Positions 47,431 through 54,852 of a stretch of DNA of 64,000 bases are shown in pieces. Source of the stretch: Blastocatellia bacterium (lineage in GTDB: Bacteria > Acidobacteriota > Blastocatellia > Pyrinomonadales > Pyrinomonadaceae); contig JAEUQK010000031.1 in assembly GCA_016789265.1 (NCBI GenBank), forward strand, positions 1-64,000. The letters are read 5' to 3'. Within the stretch, counting starts at the first letter, position 1; the number at the start of each line of letters is the position of its first letter. The notes beneath the pieces were generated by a model. The model saw nothing but the letters and a program-made list of their open reading frames with translations, searched no databases and was not told where the DNA came from. The translations under genes were made by a program, and so were the position numbers.

Positions 47431-48354
47431 TCAAAAAAGATCTGGCAAAACAAAAGACGTAACGTTTGGGTGAATTCGGATCCAAAGTCCCGGATTCTCG
47501 TCCATCTGCCTCGCGCGAACTTCAGGATCGGCGGAAACACTCGTTGATGTAAGCCTTGCAAAGCTCAAGCGTTTCGCAGGCGCAGTCGAAGCGTCAACGA
47601 TCGATTGAACGATCTTCTTCGCTCCGAGAATCGCAGCCGGCCCAAGTGTCAAGATGTGAGTTGCCGATCGGCATTCCACCTCATCTTCAGGTGAGATGGC
47701 ACTGCCGCCGGCCTTAAACTTGCCGATATGGTGTTCAAGAATGCTCGATGAGATCGGAATGATGCCTGCCACATCTCGATAGGTCGCACCCGAACCGGGC
47801 TTGATATAACAGATATGTGACGCCGCTTCCGATTCCGGTCCCAAGCCCAAAAAGAAAATGTCGATACCTCCCAGCGACTCCAGCCTTTCGAGATACTTCG
47901 TGAGTTCGCCCTCGATATCTTCGGTCTCCGTTAGCATCGGTGTGAAACTCTTGATCTTTGCAAAGAAGTTCGGGCCCAGCAGTCTTTCGAAGTCTCGGAC
48001 AAAACTCAGGCCGTTTTTCATACGCATCGGCGCAAGAGCATCCTGCGTAAAAACATTGAGCCGGCGAAGTAATCCGTCGATCTCTGTCGTGTCCGCAAGT
48101 TTCGCGATCTTGCGGTACATAGCTTGAGCGCCTCGGCCGCCGAGAAGTACCAGCGTCAGGTCGCCGTCGTTTGCGTCAGCGTAATTCAACAACTCGGCGA
48201 ACATTGCATCACCGACGGCCTCTTCACTTTCGAGCACTTTATAGTCGAGTTGCCCCGCATCATTCGGCGCCGGAGGTTCGAGATCGGCACGTTCAAGCCA
48301 GAGGTTTTCTCCGGCCATTCGGCGTGAAAAGGATCGTTTTTCCGAAGTCTGCAT
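47431..48354 (-). CDS. NagB-fold (sugar-phosphate isomerase/deaminase-like) protein
   Basis: 307 residues. The pattern follows glucosamine-6-phosphate deaminase: LVLLGGRGAQAMY (residues about 68-80, sugar-binding loop), FTQDALAPM, a NGLSFVRDF stretch, FFLGLGPESEAASH (167-180) with a PG soon after, and ATHILTLGPAAILGAKKIV. In true NagB the glycine loop is followed by Asp-Gly-His, and here this reads ESEA, so the catalytic His is not conserved. It is the first gene of the uronate operon. Its reaction is not known; aldose-ketose isomerisation is one possibility because UxaC is missing from the locus. Confidence 0.72.
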   Translation of the reverse strand: MQTSEKRSFSRRMAGENLWLERADLEPPAPNDAGQLDYKVLESEEAVGDAMFAELLNYADANDGDLTLVLLGGRGAQAMYRKIAKLADTTEIDGLLRRLNVFTQDALAPMRMKNGLSFVRDFERLLGPNFFAKIKSFTPMLTETEDIEGELTKYLERLESLGGIDIFFLGLGPESEAASHICYIKPGSGATYRDVAGIIPISSSILEHHIGKFKAGGSAISPEDEVECRSATHILTLGPAAILGAKKIVQSIVDASTAPAKRLSFARLTSTSVSADPEVRARQMDENPGLWIRIHPNVTSFVLPDLF

Positions 48355-48372
48355 AAGTGTTTCAAATCATTC

Positions 48373-48391
48373 TAATTGGTGTGACCAATTA
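48373..48391. promoter_or_regulatory. Perfect palindrome, probable ExuR/UxuR-like GntR operator
   Basis: TAATTGGT-GTG-ACCAATTA: two perfect 8-base arms with a 3-base centre. The core resembles the TTGGTATACCAA type of site known for E. coli ExuR and UxuR. It is about 19 bases upstream of the NagB-like start and just downstream of its putative -10. The FCD-type GntR regulator at 53514-54281 is the likely binder. Confidence 0.72.
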
Positions 48392-48402
48392 AAAGCAAAT
48401 CA

Positions 48403-48430
48403 ATTGTAGTGAATTATCAATAATTATGAA
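48403..48430 (-). promoter_or_regulatory. Putative promoter for the uronate operon
   Basis: Read on the minus strand: TTCATA (48425-48430), 16 bases, then TACAAT (48403-48408). The palindromic operator starts 11 bases after the -10. For the plus-strand operon a TTGACA at 48484-48489 is present but no good -10 follows. Confidence 0.5.
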
Positions 48431-48574
48431 CGATCATGGGTTTCGGGCGAAATGAGTGAAGCAAATACAGTTATTTGTTGCACTTGACAAATAGCAGGTC
48501 ACTGATTGAAACTAGGAACGCTCCTCTAAAGTGGTATTACCTTTGGTCAACTTTGTGATTCGTATCTAAATCCT

Positions 48575-49351
48575 ATGGCGTTTTCGAAACTGGACCTTTC
48601 AGGCCGCACGGCGGTCGTTGTTGGCGGTACTTCAGGCATCGGTCGAGCGCTCGCTCACGGACTTGCCGAAGCAGGTGCCGATGTTGTCGCTTCGTCGCGC
48701 AGGATCGAACAAGTTGAAGCAACCGCAGCCGAGATCGAAGCTCTTGGCCGGCGAACGATCCGGTGTACCTCCGACGTGTCCGATCGCGAATCGCTGAACG
48801 AACTGTTGACCGAGTGCACGGCCGCATTCGGAAAGGTTGACATTTTGGTGAACTCCGCCGGCATTACAAAGAGATCGCCGACGCTGGATCTGGATGAGGA
48901 TGATTGGAACGCGATCCTCGAGACAAACCTAACCGGAACACTTCGAGCATGTCAGGTCTTTGGCCGCCATATGGTCGGCAACGGATACGGCAGGATCATT
49001 AACATCGCTTCGCTTTCTACCTTTGTTTCGCTCTTTGAAGTTGCCGCATATTCGGCAAGCAAGGCGGCCGTTGCCTCATTGACGAAATCACTCGCGATCG
49101 AATGGGCGAAGCATGGTGTGAACGTAAACGCGATCGCACCGGGCGTGTTTCGAACCGCATTGAATCAGAAACTGCTTGACGAAACGCCCCGGGGCCAAGA
49201 GTTCCTTACCCGCACCCCGATGGGCAGATTTGGAAACGTCGAAGAACTGGCCGGTGCAGCAGTATTTCTTGCGTCCGAAGCGGCAAGTTTCGTAACTGGC
49301 GAAGTTTTGGTCGTTGACGGCGGATTCCTTGCAAGCGGTGTCAACCAGTGA
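48575..49351 (+). CDS. SDR-family oxidoreductase of the uronate locus
   Basis: 258 residues. DLSGRTAVVVGGTSGIGRALAH (cofactor loop GGTSGIG), NSAGITKRSP, the catalytic YSASKAA (Tyr-x3-Lys), and PGVFRTAL. It is closest in pattern to gluconate 5-dehydrogenase and SDR-type hexuronate reductases. In this locus the step from tagaturonate to altronate has no UxaB, so this SDR is a candidate for it. It is the first gene of the plus operon, and its stop overlaps the M24-like start by four bases. Confidence 0.85.
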   Translation: MAFSKLDLSGRTAVVVGGTSGIGRALAHGLAEAGADVVASSRRIEQVEATAAEIEALGRRTIRCTSDVSDRESLNELLTECTAAFGKVDILVNSAGITKRSPTLDLDEDDWNAILETNLTGTLRACQVFGRHMVGNGYGRIINIASLSTFVSLFEVAAYSASKAAVASLTKSLAIEWAKHGVNVNAIAPGVFRTALNQKLLDETPRGQEFLTRTPMGRFGNVEELAGAAVFLASEAASFVTGEVLVVDGGFLASGVNQ

Positions 49352-50460
49352 ATCCGGAGATCGAGATCAAAACGACCCGGATCGCGGAGATGCTCCGTCG
49401 CGAAGGTCTCGCGGCCGTATTATTGAATTCTCAGTATAACTTTGCCTGGCTTACGGGCGGAGCATCGAACGGTGTTGACGAAAGCCGGGACAACGGGGTC
49501 GCGTCCGTCCTAATTTCTGCTGCGGGTCATCGTTACCTACTAGCGAGCGTTATTGAAATGTCGCGAATGCTCACAGAGCAGGTGAACGATAAGGAGTTTG
49601 AACCGATCGAGTTCGCGTGGCAGGAAGAGAAAGGATCGGGCACATTTCTGATAGACACGGCAAAGTCACTTGTCTCCGGTGAGGTCGCCACAGACATTTT
49701 TATGCATCCGTCGTTCCGTTGCGTCGAAGGGAAGATCGCACCATGCCGCCACGAATTAACTGCATCGGAGGTTGAACGCTTCCGGGAGCTTGGAAAAGAC
49801 ACCGCCGGCGCCTTGGTAAACACGATCAAAGCGACCTCTCCCGGCGAAACAGAACGGCAGATAGCCGGGAGACTGAGGAACCAACTCGGCACGAAGAATA
49901 TCGATCCAGTTGTTACGCTCGTCGCGGCCGATGAGCGAATCTCGCTTTATCGACATCCGGTCCCGACCGAGAAAGTCTTGCAAAACACGCTTCTGCTCGT
50001 GACCTGTGCCAAGCGGGAAGGGCTGATCGCGAGTGTGAGCAGGATCGGCTGTTGGGGAGATGCGTCACCGGAACTTCGGATCAGAACAGAGGCGGCGGCC
50101 TTTGTAAACGCATCGCTTCTAAACGCCACGCGTCCGGGAACGACCGGTGCCGAACTATATCGTGTTGCTGCAAATGCATATTCGGAACGCGGTTTTCCGG
50201 GCGAGATCGGCAATCATCACCAGGGCGGAGCGGCGGGCTATAGAACACGAGAATGGGTCGCACATCCGAATTGTTCCGAGATCGTGCGGAACATCCAAGC
50301 GTTCGCCTGGAATCCGACGATCGCCGGGACCAAAGTTGAGGATACGGTGATCGTCACCGACGAAGCTATCGAATGCATCACGGAAACACAGGGGTTTCCG
50401 GTGATCACTACGAAAATAGACGGAAGCGAATTTAGGTCTGCAGATATCCTGCTGCTCTAA
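49348..50460 (+). CDS. M24 (creatinase/prolidase-fold) protein with lost metal ligands
   Basis: 370 residues starting at a GTG that overlaps the SDR stop by four bases. The N-terminal third is creatinase-like, and the rest follows the M24 pita-bread fold. Of the five metal ligands, the two Asp are replaced (Val218 and Ser229, in LLVTCAKREGLIASVSR), the first Glu by Asn322 (in FAWNPTIAG), while the His in NHHQGG and the Glu in VEDTVIVT remain. It is not likely to be a metal aminopeptidase. Its place between an SDR and a uronate transporter suggests a sugar-acid role, as the fold also has non-peptidase members (creatinase, DddP). Confidence 0.75.
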   Translation: MNPEIEIKTTRIAEMLRREGLAAVLLNSQYNFAWLTGGASNGVDESRDNGVASVLISAAGHRYLLASVIEMSRMLTEQVNDKEFEPIEFAWQEEKGSGTFLIDTAKSLVSGEVATDIFMHPSFRCVEGKIAPCRHELTASEVERFRELGKDTAGALVNTIKATSPGETERQIAGRLRNQLGTKNIDPVVTLVAADERISLYRHPVPTEKVLQNTLLLVTCAKREGLIASVSRIGCWGDASPELRIRTEAAAFVNASLLNATRPGTTGAELYRVAANAYSERGFPGEIGNHHQGGAAGYRTREWVAHPNCSEIVRNIQAFAWNPTIAGTKVEDTVIVTDEAIECITETQGFPVITTKIDGSEFRSADILLL

Positions 50461-50476
50461 GCGAGGTTTAGATCTC

Positions 50477-51850
50477 ATGAACGATATTCCAATCAATGCT
50501 GAAACATCGGGTGATGCAAAACCAGCGCTAAGTGTCGGCCATTTTCGTTGGGTTATCTGCGCGCTTCTTTTTTTTGCTGCGACGGTGAACTACATAGATC
50601 GACAGGTGCTCGGCATCCTGAAACCGACATTGGAACACGAGTTCGGTTGGTCTGAGACCGATTATGGTTGGATAGTCTTCTCTTTTCAAACGGCATATGC
50701 CATCGGGCTATTGATCGTCGGACGATCAATGGACCGATTCGGTACAAAAAAAGGATTCGCTTACTCGATCACACTTTGGAGTCTCGCGGCTATGGCACAC
50801 GCATGGGCATTGCCGATCGGTGTAGCTGTTGCCACCATTTTGACGGTTTTCGGTTTTGTCTCTCAATCTACTGCATTTACCTCTGTTGTCGGTTTCATTG
50901 TCGTTCGCTTTCTGCTTGGCTTAGGTGAGGCTGGGAACTTTCCGGCATCGATCGAGACCGTTGCAGAATGGTTCCCGAAAAAGGAGCGAGCCCTTGCGAC
51001 AGGTATCTTTAACTCGGGCACCAATATCGGAGCCCTTGCCACTCCATTGCTGGTTCCTTTGGTCGTCTTGTACTGGGGCTGGTACGAAGCGTTCATAATA
51101 ACGGGCGTGATCGGATTTATTTGGCTCGCTTTTTGGCTTTTGATCTATAGAAAGCCTGAAGAGCATCCGAAGCTAACACGGGGAGAACTTGCTTACATTC
51201 AAAGTGATCCAACCGAACCAACCGTGCGAATTCCCTGGAAGCGACTCTTTCCGCATCGACAAACCTGGGCATTTGCGATCGGAAAGTTCATGACAGATCC
51301 GATCTGGTGGGTATATCTTTTCTGGCTCCCGGATTTTCTTAACAAGAAACACGGACTCGACCTAAAGACCTTCGGCCTGCCGATCGCCATCATTTACATC
51401 ATTGCAGATGTTGGAAGCATTGGCGGAGGATACATCTCGTCTAGGCTCATAAAGCAGGGATGGTCCATAAACAGTTCGCGCAAGACGGCGATGCTTATCT
51501 GTGCGCTCTCTGTTGTTCCGATCGTGATCGCATCTATGACGTCCAGTCTTTGGCTGGCAGTCATATTGATCGGAATAGCGGCCGCAGCCCATCAAGGATG
51601 GTCGGCAAACATATTCACGCTTTCTTCTGACATGTTTCCAAAGCAGGCGGTCGGTTCCGTGGTCGGCATCGGAGGAATGTTTGGTGCGATCGGCGGCATG
51701 GTAATATCGCCGCTCGTCGGTTATATTTTGCAGACCACCGGCAGCTATGTTCCGATCTTTATCATCGCCGCCTCAGCATATCTCGCAGCTCTGTTCATAA
51801 TTCACTTGCTCGCACCCAAGCTTGAGCCGGCAACGATCAATTACGACTAA
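50477..51850 (+). CDS. MFS transporter, hexuronate (ExuT-like) family
   Basis: 457 residues, twelve membrane helices. The start VNYIDRQVLGILKPTLEHEFGW and the MFS loop GRSMDRFGTKKGF, with LGLGEAGNFPASIETVAEWF, are typical of the anion:cation symporter subfamily (ExuT, GudP). It should import galacturonate or short uronates across the inner membrane. It is the third gene of the plus operon and converges on the GH43 gene. Confidence 0.92.
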   Translation: MNDIPINAETSGDAKPALSVGHFRWVICALLFFAATVNYIDRQVLGILKPTLEHEFGWSETDYGWIVFSFQTAYAIGLLIVGRSMDRFGTKKGFAYSITLWSLAAMAHAWALPIGVAVATILTVFGFVSQSTAFTSVVGFIVVRFLLGLGEAGNFPASIETVAEWFPKKERALATGIFNSGTNIGALATPLLVPLVVLYWGWYEAFIITGVIGFIWLAFWLLIYRKPEEHPKLTRGELAYIQSDPTEPTVRIPWKRLFPHRQTWAFAIGKFMTDPIWWVYLFWLPDFLNKKHGLDLKTFGLPIAIIYIIADVGSIGGGYISSRLIKQGWSINSSRKTAMLICALSVVPIVIASMTSSLWLAVILIGIAAAAHQGWSANIFTLSSDMFPKQAVGSVVGIGGMFGAIGGMVISPLVGYILQTTGSYVPIFIIAASAYLAALFIIHLLAPKLEPATINYD

Positions 51851-51880
51851 GTGCAGGTCGATGGGTCGAAGATCTTGCGT

Positions 51881-53500
51881 CTAAAGCTTTTCAAATCTGA
51901 ACCAGTCGATGTCGACCGATCCGGCGTCGTTGAACCTAACCGGACGCGTGAAGAAAAATCCGATCTTTGCACCGATCCATTTCCCTTCGCGGGCCTTGAA
52001 CGGATCGCCAACCTCGGTAAACGCTTTTCCGTCAGTGCTGTAACTGAATATGCAGTTCGCGTCCCTGTGAACGACAACGCGAAGATAAAGATCGCGACCG
52101 ACAATTTCAGTCACCCCAATATCACTTTCTAGAGAACCGGTTTCAGCATCTTTTGCAGTTGAACGAGCTAAAAAGTATTTACCATTTCGAAACGTGAATC
52201 CGATCAATGAATAGTCCAGGCCCATTACTACCAAACCGAACCGCTCTCCTTCAAATCGCGTTTGAACCTTCAGCTTTGCGGTCGCGGAAAACTCATCTGC
52301 GGGGAATTTCTGCAGCATGAGGTTAGGCAGATTCCAGAGATTCCTGTGGTCGTCCGGAAGTTTGACCGAGTTCATTCTCAATACACCCCGCTGGGGAAAC
52401 GGGAATGCCCATGCCGCGTCAGGATCTGCATGCCATTGCCATTGTGGGCCGATCAAGGCCGTATTGAATTCATCACTATCTTGAGGTGTTTCTATCTGAA
52501 AGGTCGCTCCGACGTTCGGCTTCTTAAAAGTCAGCACAGGCTCACCGGTTCCATCGCCGTCTCTATCCCTCCCCATTACAGGGAATCCATCCTTCCACTT
52601 TGTCGGCTGGAGATGCACAACTCGGCCATAGGGGCCTTTGTCCTGAAAATGCATGAACCACCATTCGCCCGTTGGAGTGTCAACAAGGCCGCCCTGATGC
52701 GGGCCGTTGATCTGAGTAGAACCCTGAGCAAGCGTAACCTTTCGTTCATATGGGCCAAAAATGTTTTTTGACCGAAGTGCGAGCTGCCATCCGGTCGAAA
52801 CACCGCCCGCGGGAGCGAAGATATAATAAAATCCGTCTTTCTTATAGAATTTTGGGCCCTCGACGGTCGGGTCGGCGTCGTGTCCGTCGAAAACCAGGAC
52901 ACCGTCATCCAGCAGCCGAGTGCCGTCCGGCGACATCCTGTTCACGACGAGGATCGATTTGATCCCGGCTCGGCTCCCTGCAAAAGCGTGAACCAAATAT
53001 GCATTGCCGTCATCGTCCCAAAACGGGCAGGGATCTATCCATCCCTTAGCTTTCTTCACAAGCAGCGGTTTAGACCATTCGCCGGCCGGGTCCGTAGACT
53101 TCGTCATAAAGATCCCGAGATCCGGATCACCGTAATAAATGAAGTACTCGCCTTTGTGGTATCTGATCGACGGTGCCCAAATGCCGCCGCCGTGCTGAGG
53201 CTTATCGAAAAGGTCAGCGGGTTCGAGTACTTTGATCGCGTGGTTTATGATGCGCCAATTGACCAAGTCTTTCGAATGCAGGATTGGAAGGCCCGGAACG
53301 GCATTGAAACTCGACGCCGTCATATAAAAATCGCTACCCACACGTATGACGTCCGGGTCCGAGTAGTCGGCATGAATGATCGGATTACGATAGGTTCCGT
53401 CGCCATTATCGGCGACCCAAACATTGGATCTCACCGTGCCGGTCTGTGAATAGACACCGGCGCAGGCGAAACACGTGAGCATCGCGAGCCTTATGAGCAT
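51881..53500 (-). CDS. Secreted GH43-family glycoside hydrolase
   Basis: 539 residues with a signal peptide (about 1-18). The five-bladed propeller has its three acids: YSDPDVIRVG (Asp base), GWIDPCPFWDDDGNAYLVH (Asp) and DPTVEGPKFYKK (Glu acid). After about residue 330 there is a beta-sandwich domain of the GH43 C-terminal (DUF1349-like) type. Members cut arabinose, xylose or galactose side chains; here pectin side chains are likely. It is the last gene of the pectin-degrading operon. Confidence 0.92.
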   Translation of the reverse strand: MLIRLAMLTCFACAGVYSQTGTVRSNVWVADNGDGTYRNPIIHADYSDPDVIRVGSDFYMTASSFNAVPGLPILHSKDLVNWRIINHAIKVLEPADLFDKPQHGGGIWAPSIRYHKGEYFIYYGDPDLGIFMTKSTDPAGEWSKPLLVKKAKGWIDPCPFWDDDGNAYLVHAFAGSRAGIKSILVVNRMSPDGTRLLDDGVLVFDGHDADPTVEGPKFYKKDGFYYIFAPAGGVSTGWQLALRSKNIFGPYERKVTLAQGSTQINGPHQGGLVDTPTGEWWFMHFQDKGPYGRVVHLQPTKWKDGFPVMGRDRDGDGTGEPVLTFKKPNVGATFQIETPQDSDEFNTALIGPQWQWHADPDAAWAFPFPQRGVLRMNSVKLPDDHRNLWNLPNLMLQKFPADEFSATAKLKVQTRFEGERFGLVVMGLDYSLIGFTFRNGKYFLARSTAKDAETGSLESDIGVTEIVGRDLYLRVVVHRDANCIFSYSTDGKAFTEVGDPFKAREGKWIGAKIGFFFTRPVRFNDAGSVDIDWFRFEKL

Positions 53501-53513
53501 ATTGTAGGATCCA

Positions 53514-54281
53514 TTATTTCTTTGATCCGTTCCTGGACGAGGATGAGCCGTTTGCCTTTTCCTCGAGCCGCTGGGCCTTTTGCGTCTCGATCAGATGGTC
53601 GTGCATGGCTTTCTCTGCGAGGTCGGGATTTCGGTCACGGAGCGCCCGATAGATATTGTGATGCTGTTCAGCAGATTCCTTAAGGTCCTTCGCCCGTTTC
53701 ACGGACTTACTTCGGCTATCGAACAGGATCGTGGCGACCATGTTCATAAGCGAGGTAAGTATTCGATTGCCTGATGCGGCGGCAACGATCTGGTGAAAAC
53801 GCATGTCGTGAACCAGGTATTGCTCCGGTTCGCCAAGGGAGGCGTACATACCGGCTATCTCCTCAGCCAACTGCGTCATCTGCTCGCTTGTTGCACGACG
53901 AGCCGCAAGACCGGCAATGCTCATTTCGAGGGCCAATCGCGCCTCAAACATTTCGTCCGAGGTGAATCCGTGTAGAGCGGACAACATTCTTAACGGAGAA
54001 CTGTCGAGAGTTGGAGATTCTGCTGCCGCCGCGACGAAAGTACCTGCTCCTTGTCGCGACTGAAGTATCCCGACCGCAGATAGAGAGCGGATACCTGCAC
54101 GTAAGGTGGGACGGCTTACGCCTAGTGTCTTTGCAAGGTCACGCTCAGGCGGCAGTCGATCGCCCGCCGCGAGTTCGCCGCTATGGATCATTTCCCTGAG
54201 CCGAGCGGCGACCTCTTCGGCGGTCGTACCGTTTCTGTCCGAATCGAGATTTCTGAAGATCGCCTGCTTTCGTTGCGTCAT
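53514..54281 (-). CDS. GntR-family regulator with FCD domain
   Basis: 255 residues from the ATG at 54281 (a GTG two codons before is possible). The winged HTH is RLREMIHSGELAAGDRLPPERDLAKTL... with VSRPTLRAGIRSL, and the FCD domain is helical with the metal- and ligand-binding pattern (EARLALEMSIAGLAARR, HDMRFHQIVAAASGN). FadR-type members such as ExuR and UxuR bind uronates. It probably binds the palindrome at 48373-48391 and controls both parts of the locus. Confidence 0.93.
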   Translation of the reverse strand: MTQRKQAIFRNLDSDRNGTTAEEVAARLREMIHSGELAAGDRLPPERDLAKTLGVSRPTLRAGIRSLSAVGILQSRQGAGTFVAAAAESPTLDSSPLRMLSALHGFTSDEMFEARLALEMSIAGLAARRATSEQMTQLAEEIAGMYASLGEPEQYLVHDMRFHQIVAAASGNRILTSLMNMVATILFDSRSKSVKRAKDLKESAEQHHNIYRALRDRNPDLAEKAMHDHLIETQKAQRLEEKANGSSSSRNGSKK

Positions 54282-54355
54282 AATCACGCCGTGTTTCGAC
54301 CTTTATTTTAGCTTACGGTAGCGTTTATGTCGAAGTTTTGCTTTCCGTGTTGTTG

Positions 54356-54850
54356 CTATGGCTGTCGGTTTTCGAAGATCTTTATGAGGACCATCGAAAA
54401 TCCTTTACCCGTTACCGTCCGCTGATGGACGGTGCCGCGCGGAACCACTACCAGATCACCTTTTTTGACCTCGACCTTTTGGGTACCGGTAGCCGACTTG
54501 CTTCTCCATTCACCGGGCGAGATCTCGTTTGGCGTTAAAAGTGAACCACCCAATGCGAGGGTCGCTTTCCCGTCGAGCACGTAATAGATATCGTCGGATG
54601 CATTGTGGACCTCGAAATTGTCGTTCTCGCGGAGTTCGTCATGAAAGACCGCGACCCGCATCTGCATGCCGCCAGCAGCGACGATATCCTGATTCTTATT
54701 TCCGTCCTGTGAGGCGAGCTCTTTGGCCAGATCGGCAACCTGCTTTCCAGTCTTTACAACGTACGGCTTCGCTGGTGCGATCGGGCCCGACTGAGCATCC
54801 ACCAAAAACGAAAAGACCATGATCGATATAACTAAGGTCAAAAATCTCAT
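54356..54850 (-). CDS. Secreted cupin protein
   Basis: 164 residues from the ATG at 54850, with a signal peptide ending VDAQ (an upstream start would add 11 residues). A single cupin domain: HDELRENDNFEVHNASDDIYYVLDG and GDLVVVPRGTVHQRT carry the typical His and Glu positions. In pectin loci such small exported cupins often lie next to hydrolases, and their function has not been settled. It follows GH105 directly (stop and start three bases apart). Confidence 0.8.
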   Translation of the reverse strand: MRFLTLVISIMVFSFLVDAQSGPIAPAKPYVVKTGKQVADLAKELASQDGNKNQDIVAAGGMQMRVAVFHDELRENDNFEVHNASDDIYYVLDGKATLALGGSLLTPNEISPGEWRSKSATGTQKVEVKKGDLVVVPRGTVHQRTVTGKGFSMVLIKIFENRQP

Positions 54851-54852
54851 TC

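Noticed and set aside
48484..48540. Promoter for the plus-strand uronate operon from TTGACA at 48484
   Set aside because: The -35 is perfect but no fair -10 is found at 15-19 bases; not listed as a separate feature.
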